Positions 28,152-36,248 of a stretch of 64,000 nt of DNA are shown piece by piece. The stretch spans positions 1,054,001-1,118,000 of the forward strand of contig JBDXCG010000003.1 in NCBI GenBank assembly GCA_039980455.1, in the 5' to 3' direction. Position 1 is the stretch's first letter. Each line of letters starts with the position of its first letter. The position numbers and the translations under genes were made by a program. Source of the DNA: CALINF01 sp039980455. Lineage in GTDB: Bacteria; Pseudomonadota; Gammaproteobacteria; Pseudomonadales; Halieaceae. Below the pieces are notes generated by a model. The model was not told where the DNA came from. It saw only the letters and a list, made by a program, of their open reading frames with translations, and did not search any database.

Positions 28152-29455
28152 GAAGCTCCCTCTACTGATCGACCTGTAAAGGCTCGCGACAGAGCTAACC
28201 GGTCGCGCAATAACGCATCAACTGCCTGCCAGGTGAAAGAAAAGTGCTCGAACTCTTCCTGACTCACACGCTCGCGCTCCAGGTCGTTCACTACTTCGGT
28301 CAGAATATCCACAAGCTGGTGTTTGTTCTCTATTAACGCTTCGGCGTTCTCTTCGAGTCGAGCCTGACCGGCTATGGTCATCAATCGTTGGTTGAATCCG
28401 CTCATGCGTAGCCTGCGTGACCGTACCCACTGAGAGCGCAACGCGAGCATGCCTGATATCACGATGGCAACAACGTAAAGCAACGCCGATACCAATCGTG
28501 CATTTTGCTGCATAAAGCCAGGCTTCTCTCTGTCGTAGTAACTTCGAGAGCCAGGATGGGCGGGAATCACGCTTAGGGCGTCCTCGGGTAGCGGGCCAAT
28601 GAAACCCGCTAACCGGGTTATTTCTGAGATGTCAGAGCGGCGCTCATACACAGCCCGTGTAAATTTATAGACCAGATTGTCATCAAGATCAGCCCTACCC
28701 ACCAATAGTCTATCGAGAACAGCCGTCGGAAGATCGGCTTCTGGTAACGCCGGTGAACCGCGGTATGAGCCAAGCGGTATCACCCCGGGCTGGATGGCCG
28801 GCTGCTTAAGCGAAAGCGCTTCGGATTGAGCTATCGGCACCAATACCAGCTCTTTATCACCTATCAAGTCTCGAATCGTCCTGTTGCCGGGCGCTCTCAC
28901 TCTGAATACAGCGTCAACCTGCCCTTCCTCCATGGCAAAATTCGCGGCCTCTCCTGCCATGGGCAATGCCGTGAAATCTGCAGGGGTAATACCGTAATGA
29001 ACTGCCAGAAACCAGAACGACTTGAACTGACCACTGGTGCCAGGCGGAATCGCTATGCGTCGACCCCGAAGCTGCGGAAAACTGCGAATTCCCGCATCGT
29101 CTCGGGCAATCAAGTGATAGGCATCACTGTAGAGAGTCATCAGACCCAGCACATTGTCTGACGTGTTTGTGTCAGCCTGAATCTCAGCCAGATCGACGCG
29201 GCCATTTTCTAAAAGACGCAGATTCTCGTAACTACCGCCAGTTTCGAATACGGAAATTTTCAGGCCTATATCGGCCTCATTGATCACCTGTGCTATGGCG
29301 GAGGTTAGTGCCATCGATTCGCTGCCTGCAGGTCCACCGGCAATAGTAAGCCTCTCGGCACGACTAGAGCCGAGGTAGAGTGCGAGTGCACCCACGGCGA
29401 TCAACCAGACGAACGCCATCAGCACAATTCGAGTTCGAGCGGTTAGCAACTGCAC
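28148..29455 (-). CDS. TAXI-type solute-binding protein with membrane helix and coiled coil
   Basis: Protein of 435 aa. After an N-terminal anchor (about 10-28) comes a periplasmic TAXI-family binding domain (LTIAGGPAGSESMALTSAIAQVI, GRVDLAEIQADT, GRRIAIPPGTSGQ). A second transmembrane helix (about 325-343) and a cytosolic helical tail of about 85 residues with coiled-coil character (ALIENKHQLVDILTEVVNDLERERVSQEEFEHF) follow. Ordinary TAXI proteins feed TRAP transporters and end after the binding domain. No TRAP permease is here; the extra helix and tail suggest a signalling receptor working with the Cache protein. GTG start with GGAG upstream. Confidence 0.82.
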   Translation of the reverse strand: MQLLTARTRIVLMAFVWLIAVGALALYLGSSRAERLTIAGGPAGSESMALTSAIAQVINEADIGLKISVFETGGSYENLRLLENGRVDLAEIQADTNTSDNVLGLMTLYSDAYHLIARDDAGIRSFPQLRGRRIAIPPGTSGQFKSFWFLAVHYGITPADFTALPMAGEAANFAMEEGQVDAVFRVRAPGNRTIRDLIGDKELVLVPIAQSEALSLKQPAIQPGVIPLGSYRGSPALPEADLPTAVLDRLLVGRADLDDNLVYKFTRAVYERRSDISEITRLAGFIGPLPEDALSVIPAHPGSRSYYDREKPGFMQQNARLVSALLYVVAIVISGMLALRSQWVRSRRLRMSGFNQRLMTIAGQARLEENAEALIENKHQLVDILTEVVNDLERERVSQEEFEHFSFTWQAVDALLRDRLALSRAFTGRSVEGAS

Positions 29456-29495
29456 GTTTCACTCCGTTTACGCGGCACTGCGGTGAATTTCTCTC

Positions 29496-29537
29496 GGGGG
29501 GGGAACTTCCAACCCACGACCTGCGGCTTAGAAGGCA
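29496..29537 (-). pseudogene. tRNA-like 3'-half remnant
   Basis: The minus strand reads GCCTTCTAAGCCGCAGGTCG then TGGGTTGGAAGTTCCC. This mirrors the anticodon arm and T arm of the tRNA-Arg(TCT) found 60 bp away (CCTTCTAAGG, GGTCGAGGGTTCGAATCC), including the TCT anticodon position. The 5' half is missing, so it looks like a decayed tRNA-Arg fragment, the kind of scar left by integration at a tRNA gene. A hairpin (CCACGAAT/ATTCGTGG, 29547-29578) lies between it and the intact gene. Confidence 0.5.
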
Positions 29538-29595
29538 ATATCCACACCACGAATGCCGCCTTCTCTCGGTATTCGTGGCCATTTTAGTGGGTATT

Positions 29596-29672
29596 TGGCG
29601 CGCCAGGAAGGATTCGAACCCTCGACCGCAGCCTTAGAAGGGCCGTGCTCTATCCAGCTGAGCTACTGGCGC
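29596..29672 (-). tRNA. tRNA-Arg (anticodon TCT)
   Basis: A 77-nt cloverleaf on the minus strand: acceptor GCGCCAG pairs with CTGGCGC, the D arm is AGCTCAGCTGGATAGAGC, the anticodon loop CTTCTAA reads AGA/AGG arginine codons, the T arm is GAGGGTTCGAATCCTTC, and CCA is encoded. It marks the left border of the accessory region. Confidence 0.97.
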
Positions 29673-29734
29673 GTCGGCGCATCTTAACTAAAACCATTGC
29701 TACTTTCTACGGCGACTTTAAGTTTCCAGATGAC

Positions 29735-30028
29735 CTACGCCACGCCCACGTTCGGCCAGTCTGAACTAACACGGCCATATTTGTTCTGCGCTCTACCCAT
29801 TTGCCAAAACATCACCGCAAGAAAGAGAGCCGCACTAGCGATATCAATGTACGTAACCGGCCCGCTTTTGAACGCCATCAGCAAGCTACCCAACACCATG
29901 ACGACTGGAAAGGTCGCGATTGGATTTCTGCGCAAGGGAGCAGAGGAGTAGATACAGGCCATAGCGATCGTCGCACAACCCAGCATCATCATTAGGTTGC
30001 CCAATATTTCGGCGATTATCATAGACAT
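29735..30028 (-). CDS. Small membrane protein, unknown
   Basis: Protein of 97 aa from MSMIIAEILGNLMMMLG with about three hydrophobic segments (3-30, 39-55, 62-80). The ATG at 30028 follows GAGGAG by eight bases; an upstream in-frame start at 30046 is less likely. I do not recognise the family. It is the first gene past tRNA-Arg and points towards the tRNA. Confidence 0.6.
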   Translation of the reverse strand: MSMIIAEILGNLMMMLGCATIAMACIYSSAPLRRNPIATFPVVMVLGSLLMAFKSGPVTYIDIASAALFLAVMFWQMGRAQNKYGRVSSDWPNVGVA

Positions 30029-30265
30029 TCTAAACTCTCCTCTCACATTTCAGCAGGCATAGCTTATGAGAGGGTGGCGTTTGCAGTAATGGCCCTGCGC
30101 GACACGATAATGGCCATTTACGCCATTCAGCCAAAATGGTGCCCTACTCCAGGCGACATCACGCTATTGGAGCGCCTCATGGTTACAATGCTACCCTTGG
30201 CAGAACTCAACCAAGTTGCTCCAACCTAGGAACGGCTTTTTTTCGAGCAAAGACCAAGGAACCAC

Positions 30266-30814
30266 ATGTTTATCCGGACATCGGTGCTGTTGTCTGCCCT
30301 CTTCTACACTTCAGCCACACAATCACAGATCCTTACGATTGCCGCCGGCCAGACTTTCGGTTCCGCCCGCACAGAGCACGATGCTTACCGTGTGGAGGCA
30401 AATTTTGCGTGGAAGCCGGAGCTTTGGACTAAAGGTGATTGGGCACTCTCTCTGAATCACGCGGTTAGTGTTATGTCCTTCAGAGATCGAAATACCGTTA
30501 ATGCTTTCAGCTGGGCGCCAAATATCGTCATCGCCCCTAGAAGCAGAAATGGGATATACCCCTACGTGCAGCTGAGCTTTGGTGCAGCCTACTTATCGGA
30601 TGATCAGTTCGAATCCGAAACAGGGGAAGGTGGTGACCCCTTGGCAGTAACAGAGATGGGCTCACACGGGCAGTTTGAAAGTGGCCTAGCGCTTGGTCTG
30701 ATAAATCGCCAATTTAGTGTCAGGGCCAAAATCTACCACTACTCCAATGCCAGTTTAGCCAATGAGAATGATGGTATGGATATAGCGGAGTTCGGCGTTA
30801 GCTACAGCTTTTAA
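30266..30814 (+). CDS. PagL-like lipid A 3-O-deacylase
   Basis: Outer-membrane beta-barrel candidate of 182 aa with a signal peptide (cleavage near residue 20) and alternating hydrophobic strands. It shows the PagL signature HYSNAS at residues 158-163 with a downstream N-x-G-x-D (ENDGMD) and ends in Phe, as expected for an outer-membrane protein. PagL uses a His-Ser-Glu arrangement to remove the 3-O acyl chain from lipid A. His158 and Ser160 fit; which Glu completes the site is not clear. The identification rests on this motif and overall form. Confidence 0.7.
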   Translation: MFIRTSVLLSALFYTSATQSQILTIAAGQTFGSARTEHDAYRVEANFAWKPELWTKGDWALSLNHAVSVMSFRDRNTVNAFSWAPNIVIAPRSRNGIYPYVQLSFGAAYLSDDQFESETGEGGDPLAVTEMGSHGQFESGLALGLINRQFSVRAKIYHYSNASLANENDGMDIAEFGVSYSF

Positions 30815-30939
30815 ATCCTCTGGGCCAATTGATCTTCACGCACGATTGGCTCGACATGGGGCTGGGTGCCCGGCTCCATCTACCACTTAGCGGCTAACTT
30901 GAATTTTCGCAGGCACCAGATTAACTTCTAACTTGGATT

Positions 30940-31335
30940 TTGGCGGAGGTGTTTCTGGTGGGGTTTTGGTTGTTGATAGTAGCGGCATCTCTTTCACTAT
31001 TCGGGGCGCTTTTCCACGGTGTGATTGGTGGCCGAATCTATATGAGCAATATCAATCACTCCAATTTAGACCCGCTAGGCAAATCCCTGAGTTTGGTGAG
31101 TTGGCATATGTTCACGATTTTCCTGGTTATCGGGGCAGTCGCGTTTGCATTGGTTGCCTTTAACCGAGTACCGATATTGGCTATCTATCCACTAATCGTC
31201 ATCAATGCGATGGGCGCTTTGATGTTTATGTTTCTGGGTTTGGGTAATCACAAGCAGCTTCGAAAGATGCCGGGGGCTTACCTGATGGGCGCGACCGCGC
31301 TATGCGGCTATCTCGGCAACATCCTAGGTTCCTAA
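30940..31335 (+). CDS. Four-helix membrane protein, unknown
   Basis: Protein of 131 aa or slightly shorter with about four transmembrane helices (FLVGFWLLIVAASLSLFGALF, MFTIFLVIGAVAFALVAF, ILAIYPLIVINAMGALMFMFLGL, AYLMGATALCGYLGNIL). The start is uncertain: TTG at 30940, or GTG at 30958 which has GGAGG at ideal spacing. The family is not recognised. It lies ahead of the repeat-bounded region and points the same way as most genes there. Confidence 0.6.
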   Translation: MAEVFLVGFWLLIVAASLSLFGALFHGVIGGRIYMSNINHSNLDPLGKSLSLVSWHMFTIFLVIGAVAFALVAFNRVPILAIYPLIVINAMGALMFMFLGLGNHKQLRKMPGAYLMGATALCGYLGNILGS

Positions 31336-31354
31336 TGGCGCAAGCTAAGATTTA

Positions 31355-31828
31355 CTATTCTATTGGATAAGCCTCTCCCCTCTTATTCGTGTATGCGCCT
31401 CCGAAGCTGCGCCCATTGATTTGCATATCAATGTCGGAATATGAAACATCGTCGCGCGAATCTTGGTTAGAAACTGTAAGAAATTTCGCGTTTAAGCTCC
31501 CTCTATTAACGATGTGATGCCCGTTTTTTTGCCCCGCAGGAAAGCCGACAAAATCACCCGGCTCTAGCATTACCTCACCCTCGTCGGTTATTAAAGTAGG
31601 CGCTCCTTCCAGCACGTAAACCAACTCGTCTTCATGCGTGTGCCAATGACGCTGTGATGACCAAGCGCCCGGTGGCAGCAAAAACAGCTGTGCGCCGATC
31701 TTGCTCAAGCCCGATGCGCGAGCGAGATTTCGGTTAGACCGTTCCTTACAGGGCTCGCCGAATGGCTCTGGGTAGTCGCTACCGACTCCCTCGGCAACTT
31801 CGATAGACTTTCTTGTATTCTCCACCAT
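31355..31828 (-). CDS. Cupin-domain protein
   Basis: Single-domain cupin of 157 aa. Metal-site motif 1 is WHTHEDELVYVLEGAPTLIT, with His-His-Glu, and motif 2 is LEPGDFVGFPAGQKNGHHIVN. The N-terminus LFLLPPGAWSSQRHWHTHEDE fits small cupins acting as sugar or metabolite-binding enzymes. The ATG has AAGGAG five bases upstream. Substrate unknown. A shortened copy of the array repeat may lie just upstream, around 31841-31882. Confidence 0.82.
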   Translation of the reverse strand: MVENTRKSIEVAEGVGSDYPEPFGEPCKERSNRNLARASGLSKIGAQLFLLPPGAWSSQRHWHTHEDELVYVLEGAPTLITDEGEVMLEPGDFVGFPAGQKNGHHIVNRGSLNAKFLTVSNQDSRDDVSYSDIDMQINGRSFGGAYTNKRGEAYPIE

Positions 31829-31881
31829 TGCTCCTTAGCCCTCAGGTGAGTAAGGCTGACATTCCCGTTTAGTAGCTATCC

Positions 31882-32325
31882 TTACAACTGCTCTGGAGCG
31901 CGCCTAATGAACTCCTTCCATACATTGTCCATCTGAGGCAACCACTGCTCCAGTAGCGGTGTTTTAGCGTCGGCAGCCGAAAAGCCTCGATTGGCTTGCA
32001 AATAACGAAATAGAAACGCTGAGACGCGCGCGTTGACAATGCAATGCACCCAAACCTTCTTGTTTTCCAGGGCATCCATATAGCCTGAGAATCTAGCAAA
32101 ATCTTCCTCACTGGGCGCATCAAATGGTACGGGTATATGGATATAGGTCATGCCTAAAGAAGTGACTAGGCTGCCTTCATTGGCAATGGAATTCTTGTGG
32201 TCTGGCATCGCCAGATTTATTACCACCTCATAAGCGTCAGACGCTATATCATTGAACTGCTCCTCCGTTGGCTGGCCTGACGATGCTATATGCTCTGTGA
32301 CTTGAAAATAGTTCAGTATGGTCAT
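31882..32325 (-). CDS. Protein-tyrosine-phosphatase-like protein with compact P-loop
   Basis: Protein of 147 aa with the overall pattern of small dual-specificity phosphatase-like proteins (ASSGQPTEEQFNDIA at the N-terminus, a conserved VINLAMPDH segment, YIHIPVPFDAPSEEDF). The nucleophile loop is VHCIVNARVSAF, with four rather than the usual five residues between Cys and Arg. That spacing is seen in a known bacterial subgroup, whose activity is uncertain. It lies 53 bp upstream of the cupin gene on the same strand. Confidence 0.72.
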   Translation of the reverse strand: MTILNYFQVTEHIASSGQPTEEQFNDIASDAYEVVINLAMPDHKNSIANEGSLVTSLGMTYIHIPVPFDAPSEEDFARFSGYMDALENKKVWVHCIVNARVSAFLFRYLQANRGFSAADAKTPLLEQWLPQMDNVWKEFIRRAPEQL

Positions 32326-32413
32326 ACCGGTGAATCTCCAGAGAAACGGTTATATTCAAGCGCTCAAACCTGTCGGATACCGCCATTTGACCCAGTGTAG
32401 ACCAGGTAGTCGC

Positions 32414-32491
32414 GTTGAGGTGGATTGCTGAGTGGATGCTCGCCGCATTGTGCAATTTTTCGCCTAATGGCTAACTTCTGTCTATGCTTGG
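32414..32491 (+). repeat. Array repeat, copy 1 (diverged left part)
   Basis: TTGAGGTGG on the left is weak. The right part TTTTCGCCTAATGGCTAACT followed by a -10-like TATGCT (32483-32488) is clear. The next start codon lies 31 nt after the hexamer. Confidence 0.6.
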
Positions 32492-32518
32492 TCAAAGTCA
32501 GGTAGCACGGGTAAACGT

Positions 32519-33040
32519 ATGAGCGAAGTGGATCAGCTACTCACCATTGCAGAGGTATCAGTGGCGCTGGCGGGTTTTGCCGGGATCGTGGCGACTTTCC
32601 AGTTTAGACAGCAAGTCAGGATCAACCAAGGGCATGTACTCGCTCTATCAATGATCGTTAACGTTAGTCTTGTTGGCGCATTTTTTGCCGTGTTGCCTCT
32701 GATTTTCCTAAACTATGGAATGGCGGAGAATCGAGTCTGGTCTCTGTGTTCAGGGTTAATGGCAGTGAACATCGCCATTTTCATGGTCTTTATTATGCGA
32801 ACCCAGCGCATAAGCTTACTCCCTACGCCGGTTAAGCTAATCTACCTCTTATTTTATGCTGCTGCCGTTGCCGTAGTGCTCGCAAATTTAGCGAATGCTT
32901 TGGGGCTGGTGCCAGGAAATCAGTTTGGAACGTACTTTATATCCTTTGTCTATTGCTTCTTTCTCGTAGGGTATAACTTTTCGCGATTGCTGATGTTGCC
33001 CCTATGGAAGAAAATTCGCGCACAAGCTACCGAGGGCTAG
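32519..33040 (+). CDS. Four-helix membrane protein, unknown
   Basis: Protein of 173 aa with about four transmembrane helices (ALAGFAGIVATFQF, ALSMIVNVSLVGAFFAVLPLIFL, LIYLLFYAAAVAVVLANLANAL, FISFVYCFFLVGYNF). The N-terminus MSEVDQLLTIAEVSVALAGF with charged loops recurs in many marine gammaproteobacterial hypotheticals. It starts 31 nt after the -10-like end of repeat copy 1. No function is known. Confidence 0.72.
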   Translation: MSEVDQLLTIAEVSVALAGFAGIVATFQFRQQVRINQGHVLALSMIVNVSLVGAFFAVLPLIFLNYGMAENRVWSLCSGLMAVNIAIFMVFIMRTQRISLLPTPVKLIYLLFYAAAVAVVLANLANALGLVPGNQFGTYFISFVYCFFLVGYNFSRLLMLPLWKKIRAQATEG

Positions 33041-33180
33041 AAAAATACTGGAGCCTTTCGCAGATCTATCGGTAACTGTTGGCCGTCGCTCACTTGCCCG
33101 GATAATTTATCGCCATAGATGACTAGCAAAGCAGGAGTTTGATAGACTTTCCTCTACTTATTCTCAACAGGCGCTCCACG

Positions 33181-33627
33181 ATGGCATGGCTAACAAGACC
33201 TAGCGGCTCACTTAACCTAAACGTATCGATACTCACGTTAGGCCTTCTTACTCCACTGGCGTATGCACCCAATAGCCTTGCCAATGAGGAAGATGTTAAG
33301 CGAGCGCTACGCAGCCTGAATCAATCATCTCAGCAAAATCGTCAAGAAGAGGAGCAGATCCAGCGCGAAAAAGAGCAGCGCGAGCAACAAAGTCAGCAAA
33401 TGCAGCAAAATAGCCAGAGGGCCTATGAACAGGAAGAAGAGCAGCTGCGAAATGGCGCCGACCCAGAGCAGATAGCTCGTCAAAGAGAAGAACGTGAACG
33501 CAGGGAGGCGCAGCAACTAAGCCAAGCTGCTGAGCAGCAGAAGCGGCAAGAAGAGCAAAGGGAAGAGCAAGAAAAAAGACAACAAGAGCAAAAAATCCGC
33601 CAAGCTATTAGAAATTCTTCAAACTGA
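33181..33627 (+). CDS. Exported Gln/Glu/Arg-rich coiled-coil protein
   Basis: Protein of 148 aa from MAWLTRPSGSLNLN. A hydrophobic signal segment (about 13-28, ending YAPNSLA) is followed by about 110 residues made almost entirely of Gln, Glu, Arg and Lys, predicted as one long coiled coil (EEEQIQREKEQREQQSQQMQ, EQQKRQEEQREEQEKRQQEQ). The composition suggests a periplasmic spacer or scaffold. An in-frame ATG lies 14 codons upstream (33139), but this ATG gives a cleaner signal peptide. No repeat copy is visible before it. Confidence 0.6.
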   Translation: MAWLTRPSGSLNLNVSILTLGLLTPLAYAPNSLANEEDVKRALRSLNQSSQQNRQEEEQIQREKEQREQQSQQMQQNSQRAYEQEEEQLRNGADPEQIARQREERERREAQQLSQAAEQQKRQEEQREEQEKRQQEQKIRQAIRNSSN

Positions 33628-33728
33628 GCTAGCCTCACACCCCTACCCGGCCTGCCGATATCTTGGAAACCACTTTCACATCAAAGCGCGGATAGGTGTT
33701 CGGCGCTTTGGCGAGTGACTTTCCTAGC

Positions 33729-34172
33729 TCACTCAAGCGCGCGTAGTATGTTTAGTGTATTCTCGCGCATCTCATCTGTCTGTTCGAATACACTATCGAC
33801 AGCTTCTTGACTGTCACCGAGTGCCTCCCAATTGTCGGACCAAGCTTGCTTCAGTCTCCGTGAGCTTTCAGGTATCGGCGAATCAACTAGCTGGGCCAGA
33901 TCATCGATGGTAAGAACAATTGTCCATCCCAGACGAGGGTTTCCTCGAGCCGTTGCGTCCTGATCATAGCGCCGATGAAATACGACTTGCTGGAGCTCAT
34001 TTAGCTTTATCAAGATTTCAAATGCGGCCTGCCTGTGATTTCGATTGTCTTCAGACTTTTCGTTCCGCCAGGTGCTATAACTTAGCGTAGATAACGCTAC
34101 AACAAGACTAATAATAGCAACGGCATTGCGTCTCACCTGACGCCAGATAGTGTTCTTTCCGCCGGCACCCAA
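33729..34172 (-). CDS. Single-helix membrane protein, unknown
   Basis: Protein of 147 aa with one N-terminal membrane helix (NAVAIISLVVALSTLSYSTWRNE, about 16-36) and a helical soluble domain (FEILIKLNELQQVVFHRRYD, LDDLAQL-like and RRLKQAWSDNWEALGDSQEAVDSVF). The helix-plus-charged layout echoes the other anchored helical proteins of this region. The TTG at 34172 follows GGGAG by eight bases. The 294 bp upstream up to the next gene hold repeat copy 2 and otherwise nothing I can identify. Confidence 0.6.
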   Translation of the reverse strand: MGAGGKNTIWRQVRRNAVAIISLVVALSTLSYSTWRNEKSEDNRNHRQAAFEILIKLNELQQVVFHRRYDQDATARGNPRLGWTIVLTIDDLAQLVDSPIPESSRRLKQAWSDNWEALGDSQEAVDSVFEQTDEMRENTLNILRALE

Positions 34173-34400
34173 GTTTATTCTCCCAGATATAAGTTGCCTT
34201 CTAATTGGATAGAATATAACGCTAATTACCCTATTGGCCTACTGTATTTGCCACCGGCATCTAAGGCTAATTAGTGCAGCGCTTACTCTGATAGACTCGT
34301 CGGAAATCCGCTAAAAGCGCCAGACTGTATGTGAGCCGCGAATCTGTCAGACCTAAAGTGATCGTGCCAAAAGTCGAACCCGGCTGTGCCACTCAGTGAT

Positions 34401-34437
34401 TGCTTTCGCCTAATAGCGGACAAGGGTCTATCCTTGG
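34401..34437 (+). repeat. Array repeat, copy 2 (right half)
   Basis: TGCTTTCGCCTAATAGCGGA then CAAGGG and TATCCT (34429-34434). The left arm is not recognisable. The next ATG is 33 nt after the hexamer. Confidence 0.8.
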
Positions 34438-34466
34438 CACAGGTTTAACCGAAAGGAACTACCACA

Positions 34467-34916
34467 ATGCAATATCAGCGATTATTTCTAGCAGTAATGC
34501 TAGTCATGGGTGTCAGCGCTCATAGTTTGAGCGAGGAACCTGCAAAGGCCGAATCAGTATCAAACAGTGATGAAATCGTGGCACTGGAGAGTAAATGGTC
34601 GAACATGTTCGCTGCCAAAGACTTGGATGGCGTCATGGGCCTTATGGCAGAAAATTCAGTATTGATAATACCTGGCTCTCCACCAATCGTCGGTCTAGAG
34701 GGTATACGAGCAGCAACAAAAGCTATGTTAGCCTCAGATGACTCGGTTTCCTGGAAGTCAGACTTTGCCTTTATCGCGCCTAGTGGCGATATGGCATATG
34801 ACTATGGCACTGCCATGACGAAGAGCGCTGATGGCTCTATTGTCGAGGGTCACTATCTGGTCGTCTGGGTGAAGGAGAGCGACGGCTGGAAAGTTGCTGC
34901 GGATATGTTTAATTAG
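34467..34916 (+). CDS. Exported SnoaL-like / DUF4440-type protein
   Basis: Protein of 149 aa with a signal peptide (MQYQRLFLAVMLVMGVSAHS) and an NTF2-like fold pattern: EIVALESKWSNMFAAKDLDGVMGLMAENSVLIIPG, GLEGIRAATKAML, GHYLVVWVKESDGWKVAADM. Such domains bind small ligands or act as isomerase-like enzymes, here in the periplasm. GAAAGGAACTACCACA precedes the ATG. It lies alone between repeat copies 2 and 3. Confidence 0.82.
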   Translation: MQYQRLFLAVMLVMGVSAHSLSEEPAKAESVSNSDEIVALESKWSNMFAAKDLDGVMGLMAENSVLIIPGSPPIVGLEGIRAATKAMLASDDSVSWKSDFAFIAPSGDMAYDYGTAMTKSADGSIVEGHYLVVWVKESDGWKVAADMFN

Positions 34917-34992
34917 CTTATCCGCGCCTGCAGTAGTTTCAAAAAGACTAACAGCGTGGCTAATAACCCTACCCTTCAGGCACATACGCGGC

Positions 34993-35063
34993 CTTCGAGT
35001 GGCCGATATTTAGGCATCCCTAATGCCTGCTTTCGCCTACCAATGGTCTATTAGTCTAGAATG
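34993..35063 (+). repeat. Array repeat, copy 3 (diverged)
   Basis: CTTCGAGTGGCCGATATTTA corresponds to the left arm, TGCCTGCTTTCGCCTA to the middle; the right arm is eroded (CCAATGGTCTATTAGTCTA). The SnoaL-like gene ends upstream; the next gene starts at 35141. Confidence 0.65.
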
Positions 35064-35140
35064 ATTAGCCGAGATGTGACCTTGAATGTGAACGTCATAC
35101 GCAATCAGAAAGCTTTTCATATTCAAGAAAAGGAAAAACA

Positions 35141-36028
35141 ATGAAAGTGAGCTCCACTAGCAGAACCTTACTTCCCTTTTTGGCTCTATTTAGCATCGCC
35201 TGCTTTGGCCAAACTACACTCCCTACTTTTGAAGGCCCCTACTTAGGGCAAAAAACACCTAGCTCTATTCCAATGCCCTTTGGCGCTGGTGTTATATCAA
35301 CAGATGGATACGAGTATGGCGGTGTTTTTACTCCCGACATGAGTGAGTTTTATTACATAAAGGCGGAGAAAGGTACACGACGACAAAATTTTGTTGTATA
35401 TCGCGAAAAAGAAAACAAATGGACCGGCGAAGTAATGTCTAAAAGGCTGGGGCAACCAACCATATCTCCAGACGGCAATACTATGCATTTAGGGGGACGT
35501 TATCTAGAGCGCACCGAGCAAGGTTGGTCGGAACGCAAAACCCTCGATTTACCTTTTACAGATATCCCTATAATGCGACTTACGTCCTCTTCAAGTGGTA
35601 CCTATTTTTTTGATACGTGGGACGAATCCAATAAAGAATTTCCAATCCGGTACTCTCGGCTTGTAGATGGCAAGTATCAGGAGCCTCAAAATCTAAGCAA
35701 AGAAATTAATACAGGGACACAACTAAATCATCCTTATATAGCTCCCGATGAATCATATTTAATCTGGGATGCGATTCGGGAAGACGGATTTGGAGACTCC
35801 GATCTTTACATCAGCTACCGACAGGAGGATGGCTCGTGGGGCAAAGCTATTAATCTAGGAGGAGAAATAAACACTAAAGCTTGGGACGCGGCTGGTTACG
35901 TTACGCCAGATGAAAAATACTTTTTCTTCAATCGGATGATCAACTCAGGCGTAAACGATGAGCTGCCAGATGTAGATATCTTTTGGGTAAAAGCAGATTT
36001 TATTGAAAAATTAAGACCGCAGCAGTAA
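35141..36028 (+). CDS. Exported PD40 beta-propeller protein
   Basis: Protein of 295 aa with a signal peptide (LLPFLALFSIACFGQ) and repeated WD40-like/PD40 blades: GGVFTPDMSEFYYIKA, GQPTISPDGNTMHLGG, NHPYIAPDESYLIWDA, AAGYVTPDEKYFFFNR. TolB-like propellers of this kind bind proteins or glycans in the periplasm. The gene looks clearly more A/T-rich than the core genes, a sign of recent acquisition. AAAAGGAAAAACA precedes the ATG. No partner gene adjoins it. Confidence 0.82.
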   Translation: MKVSSTSRTLLPFLALFSIACFGQTTLPTFEGPYLGQKTPSSIPMPFGAGVISTDGYEYGGVFTPDMSEFYYIKAEKGTRRQNFVVYREKENKWTGEVMSKRLGQPTISPDGNTMHLGGRYLERTEQGWSERKTLDLPFTDIPIMRLTSSSSGTYFFDTWDESNKEFPIRYSRLVDGKYQEPQNLSKEINTGTQLNHPYIAPDESYLIWDAIREDGFGDSDLYISYRQEDGSWGKAINLGGEINTKAWDAAGYVTPDEKYFFFNRMINSGVNDELPDVDIFWVKADFIEKLRPQQ

Positions 36029-36088
36029 AGCACACAAACAGCAAAGGCAGTCGGATGCTGCGCACCGATGCTATGAGCGTTAGTGATC

Positions 36089-36184
36089 GCTTTGACGTGG
36101 TAGCGGCTATTATCCATCAGAAGCCAAATCAGGCCCTCTAACGTCCGCTTTAGCCTACTTCACAACATTTCTGCTGTGGTATGT
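36089..36184 (+). repeat. Array repeat, copy 4
   Basis: GCTTTGACGTGGTAGCGGCT (left), AAGCCAAATCAGGCCCTC (centre) and TAACGTCCGCTTTAGCCTA (middle arm) are clear. The right arm is eroded, ending near TATGTT at 36179. The next gene starts at 36249. Confidence 0.85.
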
Positions 36185-36248
36185 TGATTGTCCGCTCCCG
36201 ACCGGCAAAGTGTAAGTTCATGAAAGCGCGCAATCTGACATTTTGCTA

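Noticed and set aside
30880..30915. Repeat-like stretch (CCACTTAGCGGCTAACTTGA) between the PagL-like gene and the next gene
   Set aside because: Only one arm-like word is recognisable and the order of arms does not match the array repeat; too weak to list as a copy.
31841..31882. Possible shortened repeat (CAGGTGAGTAAGGCTGACAT, TAGTAGCTATCCTTAC) between two minus-strand genes
   Set aside because: It has left-arm and end-like words but lacks the conserved TTTCGCC core; kept only as a remark under the cupin gene.
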